Of a DNA stretch of 64,000 nt, positions 1-8,149 are shown in pieces. Both the position numbers and the translations under genes were made by a program. This stretch comes from CAVWSM01 sp963798505 (lineage in GTDB: Bacteria; Actinomycetota; Actinomycetes; Jiangellales; Jiangellaceae): positions 620,001 to 684,000 of the forward strand of contig CAWCTX010000005.1 of assembly GCA_963798505.1 (NCBI GenBank), written 5' to 3'. A model generated the notes under the pieces. The model was given only the letters and a program-made list of their open reading frames with translations, did not search any database and was not told where the DNA came from. Position 1 is the first letter of the stretch. Each line of letters begins with the position of its first letter.

Positions 1-213
1 TGCGGCGGCTGATGGCGAGCCTGCCACGCTCTGATGTCTTCACTGTGGGCTCTTTGCCGCCCCAGCGAATCTGGCCACGGCGGACACATCGCGGTACTCC
101 TGGGGATGTACTGCGGGTTCGGATGTCACCCATGGTTGACCCCCGACGGCGCGCATGAAGGCGGGGTCCGGCCTACGCTGCCCAGCAGGAGCAACCGGAT
201 CTTGGAGCAGTCG

Positions 214-1401
214 GTGCGGCGACGTGTGGTCGGCATCCTGGAGCTGCCGGGACGCCTAGCGCTGACTTCCGGTCGAACGCATCCATGGCTCGACCTGCTC
301 ATGGCCGGCCTTCTGCTCGGCGTCACCCTGATTCGGCTCCAGGTCGACGAGACGTTCGAGGCTTCGGTATGGGCCGTAGCGGCTGCGGTGATCACTGCCG
401 CCGGGGTGGCATGCGCCTACCTCTGGCCCCGCGTGGGTCTGATCGCGTGCGTTGCGGGCGTGGTCATCTTTGGCCTGCTCGACTTGCCGCTCGTGCTTTT
501 AGGGGTCGGAGTAGTTGTGCCTCTGTTCTACGTCGGGTTGCGCCGGCCGACGGCCGAGGCCTTTGCGATCACATTTGGGACCGTTGTGCTTCTGCTGATC
601 GTTCGCGTGACCCAAAGCATTCCGTTCTCATGGACGACGACTCTTGCGCCGATGGGTTGGTTCTTCAGTGCCGGGGCGTTCGGGTCGGCCGTAAGGAGCC
701 AGCGTGCATATGCCGCGGCGATGGCGGACCGGGCAGAACTCGCGGAGAGAAGCCGTGAGCAGGAAGCCATGCAGCGCGTCGGCGAGGAGCGACTGCGCAT
801 CGCCAGAGAGTTGCACGATGTTATCGGCCATAGCATCGCCCTGATCAACGTGCAGGCCGGTGTGGCCGCGCATGTGATCGACACCAATCCAACCGCCGCC
901 AAAACTGCACTCGAGCGAATCACCGAGGCGAGTGGGCGGGCGCTGCGCGAGATCCGCGGCACGCTTGGCCTGCTTCGTGAGGAGGCGGGGCCCCCGACCC
1001 CGGAGCCAGTGCCGGGTGTGGCTGACATCCAGCGACTCGTCGCCGACGCCCGTGCATCGGGGCTCCCGATCGAGCTCACCATCGAGGGTGAGGAGCCGCA
1101 GGTCCTGACAACAGTGATGAGCAGCAGTGCATACCGGGTCGTTCAGGAGAGCCTCACCAACGTGATGAAGCACGGCCGGGATGTGACACGCGTACGAGTG
1201 CTGCTGCACTACACAGGGCGAGAGCTGGAGGTCGAAGTGGTCAACGACGGCGCCCAGGTGACGATCCCGGATGACTCGGACGGGCACGGCCTCACGGGTA
1301 TGCGCGAACGGATGCTCGCCATCGGAGGCGAGCTGCACGCCACCGCCGAGCCCGGCGGCTTCGCCGTGCGTGCCGTCATGCCACTGCGGGCGGAGCCATG
1401 A
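214..1401 (+). CDS. Sensor histidine kinase, NarL-family two-component system
   Basis: Membrane sensor kinase that autophosphorylates on histidine and passes the phosphate to the response regulator encoded immediately downstream. About five hydrophobic segments fill residues 30-190 (for example VWAVAAAVITAAGVACAYLW), followed by a coiled linker and a HisKA_3 dimerisation helix with the motif RELHDVIGHS, phosphoacceptor about His201. A HATPase_c domain follows, with the N-box-like YRVVQESLTNVMKHG and the G-box-like DGHGLTGMRERM. The start is placed at GTG 214 because GGAG lies at 204-207; the frame is open further upstream without a better start. The stop overlaps the next ATG (ATGA), so the two are translationally coupled. 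There is no large extracellular sensor domain, so the ligand cannot be guessed; LiaS/DesK-like membrane sensing is possible. Confidence 0.88.
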   Translation: MRRRVVGILELPGRLALTSGRTHPWLDLLMAGLLLGVTLIRLQVDETFEASVWAVAAAVITAAGVACAYLWPRVGLIACVAGVVIFGLLDLPLVLLGVGVVVPLFYVGLRRPTAEAFAITFGTVVLLLIVRVTQSIPFSWTTTLAPMGWFFSAGAFGSAVRSQRAYAAAMADRAELAERSREQEAMQRVGEERLRIARELHDVIGHSIALINVQAGVAAHVIDTNPTAAKTALERITEASGRALREIRGTLGLLREEAGPPTPEPVPGVADIQRLVADARASGLPIELTIEGEEPQVLTTVMSSSAYRVVQESLTNVMKHGRDVTRVRVLLHYTGRELEVEVVNDGAQVTIPDDSDGHGLTGMRERMLAIGGELHATAEPGGFAVRAVMPLRAEP

Positions 1402-2063
1402 CCGTACGCGTGGTCATCGTCGACGACCAGGAGCTAGTGCGCGCCGGGTTCCGTACGCTCGTCGAGTCCGACGCAGGACTCGAAGTCGTCGGTGAGGCGG
1501 GCGACGGCGCCGAGGCCGTGCGCATGGCCCGTGAGTCGCGGCCGGACGTCGTGCTGATGGATATCCGGATGCCCGGTGTCGATGGCATACGAGCCACCCA
1601 GCAGATCACCGGTGACCCTGACCTGGGCCAGGTACGCGTCCTCGTACTCACGACGTTTGGCGAGGATGAGTACATCTTTGGGGCGCTGCGCGCTGGCGCC
1701 AGCGGCTTCCTGCTCAAGGACACGCGCCCGGCGCTGCTGCTCGAGGCGATCTACACCGTCGCGAAGGGCGAGAGCCTGTTGGCGCCTCAGGCGACCCGGC
1801 GGCTGATCGAGGAGTACGTTTCCCGCCCGGATCCGGACCGAGTCCTGCCCGAGTCGCTGGCAGCGTTGACCGATCGTGAGCGAGCCGTCTTGTCCCTGAT
1901 TGCTCGCGGCCGTAGCAACGACGAGATCGCCCGCGATCTGGTGATCAGCCCGCTGACCGCGAAGACGTACGTCAGTCGCATCCTGTCCAAGCTCAACGCG
2001 CGTGATCGCGCTCAACTGGTGGTGATTGCCTACGAGACGGGACTCGTCGAGCCGGGCGGCTGA
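1398..2063 (+). CDS. NarL/LuxR-family response regulator
   Basis: DNA-binding response regulator of 221 residues, the partner of the kinase just upstream. The receiver domain (1-120) has the acidic pair in VIVDDQE, a phosphoacceptor Asp at about 55 in VLMDIRMPG, and the conserved Lys in FLLKDTRP. A LuxR/GerE helix-turn-helix (about 152-212) contains LTDRERAVLSLIARGRSNDE and TAKTYVSRILSKL. Its start overlaps the kinase stop by four bases. Its targets are unknown, and no exporter or stress operon lies next to it inside the window, so the regulated process cannot be inferred from context. Confidence 0.93.
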   Translation: MTVRVVIVDDQELVRAGFRTLVESDAGLEVVGEAGDGAEAVRMARESRPDVVLMDIRMPGVDGIRATQQITGDPDLGQVRVLVLTTFGEDEYIFGALRAGASGFLLKDTRPALLLEAIYTVAKGESLLAPQATRRLIEEYVSRPDPDRVLPESLAALTDRERAVLSLIARGRSNDEIARDLVISPLTAKTYVSRILSKLNARDRAQLVVIAYETGLVEPGG

Positions 2064-2098
2064 TGGCTCTCCGGAGTCGATCGTTAGGATGCTCACTC

Positions 2099-3541
2099 GT
2101 GCGTCGCGCAAAGATTGTCTGCACCCTCGGTCCCGCCGTCGGTTCTCCTGAGCGCATCCGTGAGCTCATGGAGGCGGGCATGGACGTCGCCCGGTTCAAC
2201 CTGAGCCACGGCGGCTATCCCGAGCATGAAGAGCGATACCGACGTGTACGAGAGGCAGCGGATGCCCTCGGCCGCAACGTCGGGGTGCTCGTCGACCTCC
2301 AAGGCCCCAAGATCCGGCTCGGCCGCTTTGCCGACGACAAGGTCAACCTGCAGTACGGCCAGCAGTTCACGATCACGACCGAGGACGTGGTCGGCACCGC
2401 GGAGATCTGCTCGACGACCTATGCCGGCCTACCGGGGGACGTTTCTGCCGGGGACAGGCTGCTGGTCGACGACGGGCGCATCCTGCTCCAGGTCGAGAAG
2501 GTCGACGGCCCCCAGGTCGTCACGCGCGTCATCGAGGGCGGCCCGGTCAGCAACAACAAGGGCATCAACCTGCCGGGCGTCGCCGTCAGCGTTCCCGCGT
2601 TGTCCGACAAGGACGAGCGCGACCTGCGTTGGGGCCTGAACCTCGGGGCGGACATGATCGCCCTGTCGTTCGTCCGCAGCGCCAAGGACATCGAGGACGT
2701 CCACCGGATCATGGACGAGGAGGGCATTCGCCTCCCCGTCATCGCCAAGATCGAGAAGCCGCAGGCGGTCGAGAACCTCGAGGAGATCGTCGACGCGTTC
2801 GACGCCATCATGGTTGCCCGCGGTGACCTCGGGGTGGAGCTGCCGCTCTGGGACGTGCCGCTCGTGCAGAAGCGAGCTGTTGAGCTGGCGCGTCGCCGGG
2901 CCAAGCCCGTGATCGTGGCGACTCAGATGCTCGAGTCGATGATCAGCAACGCCCGCCCGACTCGTGCCGAGGCCTCCGACGTCGCCAATGCCGTACTCGA
3001 CGGCGCCGATGCCGTGATGCTCTCCGGCGAGACGAGCGTCGGGCTGCACCCCATCGAAGCCGTCCGCACGATGGCTCAGATCGTCGAGACGGTCGAGGAG
3101 CACGGGCTAGCGCGGATCCCACCGCTCACGACGCGGCCGCGAACGAAGGGTGGCGCCATCACTCGTGCCGCGGCCGAAGTGGCCGAGCTGCTCGGTGCGA
3201 CGTACGTCGTCGCGTTCACCCAGACTGGCGACTCGGCCAAGCGCATGGCACGACTGCGTACGCGAATCCCGCTCCTCGCTTTCACCCCGGTCGAGCACAC
3301 CCGCCGGCGGCTGTCGCTGACCTGGGGCGTCGAGGCCTTTCTCGTGCCAGAGGTGTTCCACACCGACGACATGGTGCTCCAGGTCGATCGCATGCTGGTC
3401 GAGTCGGGCCGGTGCCGGATGGGCGAGCTCGTCATCATCGTGGCCGGGTCGCCGCCGGGGATCCCGGGCTCGACCAACGCACTCCGCGTGCACGAGATCG
3501 GCGACGCGGTCGCTGGGTCTGCGCCGGCCTACCGCGACTGA
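2099..3541 (+). CDS. pyk: Pyruvate kinase
   Basis: Cytosolic glycolytic enzyme converting phosphoenolpyruvate and ADP to pyruvate and ATP. At 480 residues it has the usual family length. It opens with VRRAKIVCTLGPAVGSPE, contains the substrate-binding stretch ARGDLGVELP and the pyruvate-kinase signature IAKIEKPQAVENL, and ends with the regulatory C-terminal domain. The frame is open from ATG 2063, which overlaps the previous stop, but the family N-terminus begins at GTG 2099, with AGGA at 2086-2089 placed nine bases ahead. It sits 35 bases after the two-component pair. Lying close to pdtaR and polA is a typical actinobacterial arrangement. Confidence 0.97.
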   Translation: MRRAKIVCTLGPAVGSPERIRELMEAGMDVARFNLSHGGYPEHEERYRRVREAADALGRNVGVLVDLQGPKIRLGRFADDKVNLQYGQQFTITTEDVVGTAEICSTTYAGLPGDVSAGDRLLVDDGRILLQVEKVDGPQVVTRVIEGGPVSNNKGINLPGVAVSVPALSDKDERDLRWGLNLGADMIALSFVRSAKDIEDVHRIMDEEGIRLPVIAKIEKPQAVENLEEIVDAFDAIMVARGDLGVELPLWDVPLVQKRAVELARRRAKPVIVATQMLESMISNARPTRAEASDVANAVLDGADAVMLSGETSVGLHPIEAVRTMAQIVETVEEHGLARIPPLTTRPRTKGGAITRAAAEVAELLGATYVVAFTQTGDSAKRMARLRTRIPLLAFTPVEHTRRRLSLTWGVEAFLVPEVFHTDDMVLQVDRMLVESGRCRMGELVIIVAGSPPGIPGSTNALRVHEIGDAVAGSAPAYRD

Positions 3542-3964
3542 TGGCGCTCGCCGCCAGCCCGACGCCGGCGACTCCAGTCCGAAGGCTGCGGTCGTATGCA
3601 AGCGGCTAGCCTCGAGCATGCGCTCGTCGTACGTGACGACGAGTCTGAGGTCAGTGCCCAAGAGCATCGCCGTTGCCAGATGTATGGCGTCGAGCGATCG
3701 CAGCTCCGGAGGGTCAAGCGTCCCGGCTGCGTTGAGCACGCGATCACTGATTCGGACCATGACTATCCGTGAAAGCACTGCACGGCCCCGAGCGATGCCC
3801 GACCCGCCCTCGAGCAGCAACGCTCGAGGAACCTCCGTGCGAGCCAGCGCACTGGATACCAGCGGTTTGCGACCCCGAAGGTAGCGCCGCAGGACGGCCG
3901 ACTGCGGCTCGCGGATCGCAAGCCTGACGATCGCCGACGAGTCGAGATAGGTCGCCGTCATCAT
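3529..3964 (-). CDS. PIN-domain RNase toxin, VapC-like (3' end disturbed)
   Basis: VapC-type PIN ribonuclease that would cleave RNA and be held inactive by the antitoxin encoded upstream. The acidic active-site set is visible: Asp in TYLDSSAIVRL, Glu in ARTEVPRALL, Asp in LDAIHLATAM and Asp in TYDERM. The recognisable domain spans about 136 residues, the normal length. In the raw frame no stop follows it: the reading frame runs on to 3107 (285 residues in all), antisense to the end of pyk, and that extension looks like no protein family. Removing one base near 3545-3600 would give a stop at 3529, which fits the insertion errors seen elsewhere. The start overlaps the antitoxin stop (ATGA). Intact toxin versus relic cannot be decided here. 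Confidence 0.75.
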
Positions 3965-4222
3965 CGCTCCTGTTGCCGCAGCCGCGCGAGAACGCTCGAC
4001 GGCAGCTGGCTGGCCTTGGACTGCAACGGGGGAGGCAGGTCGTCCAAGTCGCCGCTCGCCAGCTCAACGTCACCAGACGCACGGAGTTGGTCGAGGGGGC
4101 TGCCTTCAGGCAAGGGCCCCAGAAGTGCGACCGGACGGCCGCGGTCGGTGATTTCGATGGTTTCCCCGCTCGACAAGGCGGAGCAGCTCGCTGGCTCGCT
4201 GCCGCGGCTCGCGAACTCCCAC
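3961..4222 (-). pseudogene. VapB/Phd-type antitoxin, apparently frameshifted
   Basis: Antitoxin partner of the PIN toxin, expected to bind toxin and operator DNA. The Phd/YefM-like N-terminus is readable from GTG 4222 as VGVREPRQRASELLRLVERG. The continuation GETIEITDRGRPVALL is in another frame (openable only from TTG 4176). The two halves join in the family order, so one small indel at about 4155-4165 separates them. The C-terminal part (QSKASQLPSSVLARLRQQER) overlaps the toxin start by four bases. If the lesion is genuine the pair is dead or depends on a truncated antitoxin; if it is a read error the locus is an ordinary vapBC pair. Confidence 0.65.
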
Positions 4223-4250
4223 CCTTGCTATGTGCTACTTATGGCACGCT

Positions 4251-5017
4251 TCAGTCCTTCGGCACTACGTGCTGGTCGAGGATCGCGACAGACTCCCTCC
4301 GGGCCACGGAGATGTCGGTGGGTCGTGGACGCCGATGTGCGATGCCAAGGAAGTCAAGCGCCCACTCGCAGAGCTCGAGGATGTCGCTGGACCTGTTGCT
4401 GAAGAAGTAGCGCGGGTACTCGTAGCGCTTGGGCTGGCCCGCTACCGTCGCGGACGGTCCAGTTGACAATGCGGCAACCATCCGAGTGGAAGAGTCCGCG
4501 CAAGAAGCGCCCGGGATGCTGTTCCGACGATCTCGCACTGCCACGGCTCGAGGCGATGCGGCGTTCGTGCTTTCGCCCAGGCCCGTGCTGTGGAAACAGG
4601 CAGGGCCAGTGCTTCCACTGCGACAAGACATAGGTGCAACCCACGGATGGGACACGAAACACCTTGCTGCCTGGCCGAACAGCGAGATCGAGTCCTCGCA
4701 CTCTTGGATCAGGCGCGGGTAGGATCACAGCAAGCGATGCGCAGCGAGTAGACGCCCTTCCGCAAGCGCGGAGACGCAGCCGTCTCCCAGGTAGAGCCCG
4801 AGCAAGTGGGCGTAGGCGAATGGTTCTGGCATTCGTGCTGGCGACTCGCACGATGGACAGTCCGTGCGGTCGAGGACGCGTGCTCCGGCTGATCGCGCCA
4901 CTCGCGCAGGGCGGCACGCGAGACACCCGTCGCCCTGCTGACCTCACTCAGCGACGCGCCGCCCGCGACAAGAGCGAGGGCGTCCCTGCGGGCGTCAGTC
5001 GAGTACACATTCCACAC
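4251..5017 (-). pseudogene. Relic of a HTH plus LAGLIDADG-like protein
   Basis: Fragments of one protein lie in order on the minus strand but in all three frames. GTG 5017 starts VWNVYSTDARRDALALVAGG, and a small helix-turn-helix (SLSEVSRATGVSRAALREW) follows. The frame then changes to a stretch with DCPSCE and the LAGLIDADG-like HLLGLYLGDGCVS. Later pieces are YPRLIQECEDSI, then SVGCTYVLSQWKHWPCLFPQ and GRFLRGLFHSDGCRIVNW, and finally GQPKRYEYPRYFFSNRSSD through to a stop at 4251. Four or more frame changes within about 770 bases exceed the local error rate, so this is probably a true pseudogene. I recall similar HTH/LAGLIDADG-type hypothetical proteins from other actinobacteria; the family name is from memory. 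It begins 36 bases past the 3' end of the tRNA. Confidence 0.7.
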
Positions 5018-5052
5018 GATGGCGAGAGGGGTGGTCAGAACTGGCAGATGAG

Positions 5053-5127
5053 TGCCCCGGGTGGGATTCGAACCCACACTGTCGACGGTTTGAGCGCCGT
5101 GCCTGCTGCCTGTTGGGCTACCGGGGC
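5053..5127 (-). tRNA. tRNA with CAA anticodon (Leu), atypical short variable loop
   Basis: On the minus strand a 75-base cloverleaf can be folded. The acceptor stem has 7 perfect pairs (GCCCCGG with CCGGGGC) and discriminator A. The T arm is GTGGG/CCCAC with loop TTCGAAT. The anticodon arm has five pairs, one of them G-U, and loop CTCAAAC, giving anticodon CAA (Leu, UUG codons). The D stem has only three pairs (GCC/GGC) around a long loop containing GG. The variable region is only five bases (ACAGT), whereas ordinary bacterial tRNA-Leu has a long class II arm. CCA is not encoded. The amino-acid identity is therefore less certain than the tRNA call itself. Confidence 0.85.
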
Positions 5128-5150
5128 GTGAGCGTATCGCTTGCGTCGCC

Positions 5151-5163
5151 TAGGGTACCGGCT
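5151..5163 (+). promoter_or_regulatory. -10 box of a leaderless pdtaR promoter
   Basis: TAGGGT at 5151-5156 is followed by exactly seven bases and then GTG 5164. Transcription would begin on or beside the start codon, giving a leaderless mRNA, which is common in actinobacteria. No purine-rich ribosome-binding site is present before the GTG. No clear -35 box is visible; the spacer region abuts the divergent tRNA. Confidence 0.5.
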
Positions 5164-5763
5164 GTGACCGAGCAGAACGCTGCCCCCGCCCGCCGTGTCC
5201 TGATCGCCGAAGACGAGGCGCTGATCCGCCTCGACCTCAAGGAGATGCTCCAAGAAGAGGGGTACGACGTGGTGGGCGAGGCCGGCGACGGAGAGACCGC
5301 AGTCAAGCTGGCCGAGGAGCTCCGTCCCGACCTGGTCATCCTCGACGTCAAGATGCCGGTGCTCGACGGCATCTCGGCCGCCGAGCGCATCGCGACCGGG
5401 CGGATCGCGCCGGTGCTGATGCTCACGGCGTTCTCCCAGCGCGAGCTGGTCGAGCGGGCCCGCGAGGCCGGGGCGATGGCCTACCTGGTGAAGCCATTCG
5501 CCAAGAGCGACCTGGTGCCGGCGATCGAGATGGCCGCGGCCCGCTACGACGAGATCGTCCAGCTGGAGACGGAGGTCGCCGGGCTGGAGGACCGCCTGGA
5601 GACCCGAAAGCTAGTCGACCGAGCCAAAGGCGTTCTGCAGACCCGGTACGGCATGAGCGAGCCGGACGCCTTCCGGTGGATCCAGAAGGCCGCCATGGAC
5701 AAGCGCACGTCGATGCGGGACGTCGCGCGCGTTGTGCTCGATGAGACCGCCGAGCAGAGCTGA
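5164..5763 (+). CDS. pdtaR: ANTAR-domain response regulator PdtaR
   Basis: Receiver plus RNA-binding antitermination regulator of 199 residues. The receiver domain (about 11-125) has VLIAEDEAL, phosphoacceptor Asp61 in LVILDVKMPVLDG, and Lys in YLVKPFAKSD. The ANTAR domain (about 135-195) contains LVDRAKGVLQTRYGMSE and AFRWIQKAAMDKR, the three-helix RNA-hairpin binder. Family members act post-transcriptionally by preventing termination at paired hairpins. GTG 5164 fits both the N-terminus and the leaderless promoter. It is not adjacent to a kinase; its PdtaS-type partner is normally encoded elsewhere. It is transcribed divergently from the tRNA. Confidence 0.93.
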   Translation: MTEQNAAPARRVLIAEDEALIRLDLKEMLQEEGYDVVGEAGDGETAVKLAEELRPDLVILDVKMPVLDGISAAERIATGRIAPVLMLTAFSQRELVERAREAGAMAYLVKPFAKSDLVPAIEMAAARYDEIVQLETEVAGLEDRLETRKLVDRAKGVLQTRYGMSEPDAFRWIQKAAMDKRTSMRDVARVVLDETAEQS

Positions 5764-5957
5764 TGTCAGGATCAAACCCCGCTCAAGCCCCATACAAAGG
5801 GCACAACCCGGGCGAATAAAGTCAACAGTTCGGTAAAGACGCCGAGGCGGGCTCGGCCGGGGGCGTCCCGCTGCTATACGTTCGCGCTACCTACGGGTGC
5901 GGGGCCTAGATAGCGTGTCTACGCCTTGGTCACTCAGGTTCTTCTTGGAGGTCTTTC

Positions 5958-7109
5958 GTGCGAAGCACACGACTCGGCAAGATCGCCGCCGCGTCGCTCG
6001 CCGTCGCGCTGCTCGCTGCCGCGTGCGGCGGGGACGACGACGACGGCGAATCGACTGCGGGCGGCGGAGACGCCGCGTGCGACCTGTCTCTCGCCTTCTT
6101 CGGTGCCTTGACTGGCGACGCCGCCAACCTCGGCATCAACATCAAGAACGGCGCTGAGCTCGCCGTCAACCAGTACAACGAGGAGAACCCCGACTGCGAG
6201 GTCAACCTCATCGAGCTCGACTCGCAGGGCAGCCCTGACCAGGCTCCCGCCCTGGCCCAGGAGGCCATCAACGACGACTCTGTCGTCGGCGTCATCGGTC
6301 CGGCGTTCTCCGGTGAGTCGGCCGCTGCCAACCCGCTCTTCGACGAGGCTGGGCTGCCGATCATCACTGCCTCGGCGACCAACCCGGGCCTCGCCGGGCC
6401 GGACATCTTCCACCGGATGCTCGCCAACGACGGTGTCCAGGGTCCGGCTGTCGCGACCTACATTCGCGACATCGCCGGGGCGCAGAGCGTCTTCGTGGTC
6501 GACGACTCGTCGGAGTACGGGCTCGGCCTCGCCGACATCGTGCGTGGGGACCTTGGTGACCTGGTTGTCGGCAACGACGCCATCCAGGCTGGAGCGACCG
6601 ACTTCTCCGCCACTATCACCGCTATCCGCAGCTCGGGCGCCGACACGGTGTTCTTCGGTGGCTACTACACCGAGGCCGGCCTGCTCGTCTCGCAGATGCG
6701 GAGCGCCGGCCTGACCACAACCTTCGTCTCCGGTGACGGTTCGAAGGACCCGGGCTTCGTCGAGGCTGCTGGCACCGAGGCCGCCGAGGGCGCCATCCTC
6801 ACCTGCCCGTGCTTCCCGCCGGAGCAGGCTGGTGGCACGTTCTTCGCCGACTACGAGGCCGAGTACGGCAGCGCGCCGGGCACCTACGGCGCCGAGGCGT
6901 TCGACGCGGCGAACGTCTTCCTGCAGGGCATTGCTGAGGGGAACTCGACCCGTGAGGAGCTGCTCGCCTGGGTCAATGACTACAACCAAGAGGGCGTGAC
7001 CAAGCAGATCGCGTTCGCGGAGGACGGCGAGATCGAGGCGCTCTCCGTCTGGGCCTACACGGTCACGGGCGGCGAGGTCGTCGGCGACCAGGAGATTCCG
7101 GTCGAGTAA
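5958..7109 (+). CDS. livJ: Branched-chain amino-acid ABC transporter, substrate-binding lipoprotein
   Basis: Extracytoplasmic receptor of the Liv (HAAT) uptake system, 383 residues. A lipoprotein signal peptide ends in LLAAAC with Cys23 as the lipidated residue, followed by an acidic linker. The periplasmic-binding fold (Peripla_BP_6) has characteristic stretches such as GVIGPAFSGESAAANPLFDE and TVFFGGYYTEAGLL. GTG 5958 has GGAGG at 5947-5951. It is first in an operon with the two permeases and two ATPases that follow. The 194 bases before it hold a weak GC hairpin (5842-5858) but no promoter I can assign with confidence. The exact ligand (Leu/Ile/Val or a related amide) cannot be read from sequence. 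Confidence 0.92.
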   Translation: MRSTRLGKIAAASLAVALLAAACGGDDDDGESTAGGGDAACDLSLAFFGALTGDAANLGINIKNGAELAVNQYNEENPDCEVNLIELDSQGSPDQAPALAQEAINDDSVVGVIGPAFSGESAAANPLFDEAGLPIITASATNPGLAGPDIFHRMLANDGVQGPAVATYIRDIAGAQSVFVVDDSSEYGLGLADIVRGDLGDLVVGNDAIQAGATDFSATITAIRSSGADTVFFGGYYTEAGLLVSQMRSAGLTTTFVSGDGSKDPGFVEAAGTEAAEGAILTCPCFPPEQAGGTFFADYEAEYGSAPGTYGAEAFDAANVFLQGIAEGNSTREELLAWVNDYNQEGVTKQIAFAEDGEIEALSVWAYTVTGGEVVGDQEIPVE

Positions 7110-7138
7110 GGCCTCGGCCTGATCTCGACACGCTGCAC

Positions 7139-7173
7139 GGTGCGGCTGGGCCGATACTCGGTCCAGCCGCACC
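7139..7173 (+). terminator. Strong hairpin between livJ and livH
   Basis: A 14-pair stem (7139-7152 with 7160-7173, one G-U pair) encloses a seven-base loop; there is no T-run after it. Such hairpins between a binding-protein gene and its permeases usually protect the upstream mRNA end or partly terminate, so that the receptor is made in excess. The function here is inference. Confidence 0.6.
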
Positions 7174-7198
7174 GCACGCCAGCCCAGGCTGAGAACGG

Positions 7199-8149
7199 AT
7201 GCACATGGACGATTTCATCCAGAACCTGCCCGAACTCACCATCACCGGGTTGACCCAGGGTTCGATCTACGCCCTGGTGGCCCTGGGCTACACGCTTGTC
7301 TACGGCGTGCTGCGTCTCATCAACTTCGCGCACTCCGAGGTGTTCATGGTGGGCACGTTCGCCACCATCGCAACCCTGCACGTCCTCGGCCTGGAGTCCG
7401 ACGGGCCTTACCCCTCGGCGGGTGGTCTGGTTCTCTACCTGTTGGCGGCCCTGGTTGTCGCCGCCTTGGCCTCCGGCCTCACAGCCCTGGTCGTCGAACG
7501 CATCGCCTACCGTCCGCTGCGCAAGCGCAACGCGCCGGTGCTCGCCTTCCTGATCAGCGCCATCGGCATGTCCCTGGTGATCTCCGAGTTCGTCGGTGTC
7601 TGGCTGGGACGCGACATCGAGCGGGTTCCCAACCTCATGCGTTCGGAGCCTGTCTTCCACATCGGCGACCTGGCTGTCACCAATCGCCAGGTCCTGATCA
7701 TCGCGTCGGCCGTCATAATGATGGTCCTGCTGGACCAGTTCATCCGCCGGACCCGTCTTGGCCGTGGTGTCCGTTCTGTCGCCCAGAACCCTGACGCGGC
7801 GGCGCTCATGGGGGTCAACAAGGACCGCGTCATCGCACTGACGTTCCTGCTCGGCGGTCTGATGGCCGGCGTCGCGGCCGTGCTCTACTGCCTGCAAATC
7901 GGCGTCACCCGGTTCAACGTCGGCTTCCTCCTGGGCATCAAGGCCTTTACGGCTGCGGTGCTCGGTGGGATCGGCAACCTGCGCGGGGCCTTGCTTGGTG
8001 GCCTGCTGCTTGGCCTGGTGGAAAACTACGGGTCGCAGCTCATCGGCAGCCAATGGCGGGATGTCATCGCGTTCGTGTTCCTGATCGTCGTGCTCATGTT
8101 CCGACCCACCGGCATCCTCGGTGAGTCGCTCGGGAAGGCGCGCGTATGA
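7199..8149 (+). CDS. livH: Branched-chain amino-acid ABC transporter permease LivH
   Basis: Integral membrane permease of 316 residues with about eight hydrophobic segments. It opens with GLTQGSIYALVALGYTLVYG and contains the family stretch RSVAQNPDAAALMGVNKDRV, which is the EAA-like loop contacting the ATPases. It partners LivM in the channel. Start is ATG 7199 or ATG 7205. Its last codons overlap livM (ATG 8146), so the two are probably coupled. Confidence 0.93.
   Translation: MHMDDFIQNLPELTITGLTQGSIYALVALGYTLVYGVLRLINFAHSEVFMVGTFATIATLHVLGLESDGPYPSAGGLVLYLLAALVVAALASGLTALVVERIAYRPLRKRNAPVLAFLISAIGMSLVISEFVGVWLGRDIERVPNLMRSEPVFHIGDLAVTNRQVLIIASAVIMMVLLDQFIRRTRLGRGVRSVAQNPDAAALMGVNKDRVIALTFLLGGLMAGVAAVLYCLQIGVTRFNVGFLLGIKAFTAAVLGGIGNLRGALLGGLLLGLVENYGSQLIGSQWRDVIAFVFLIVVLMFRPTGILGESLGKARV

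Noticed and set aside
34..213. A longer N-terminus for the first histidine kinase from ATG 34
   Set aside because: The extra residues show no conserved feature, and GGAG at 204-207 supports GTG 214.
3107..3528. A genuine 285-residue PIN toxin with a C-terminal domain antisense to pyk
   Set aside because: The extension has no domain character and mirrors pyk codons; a missed stop after one inserted base is more likely.
4230..5050. An integrated element with attachment site at the tRNA
   Set aside because: No integrase, no duplicated tRNA end and no insertion-sequence ends were found; only decayed reading frames remain.
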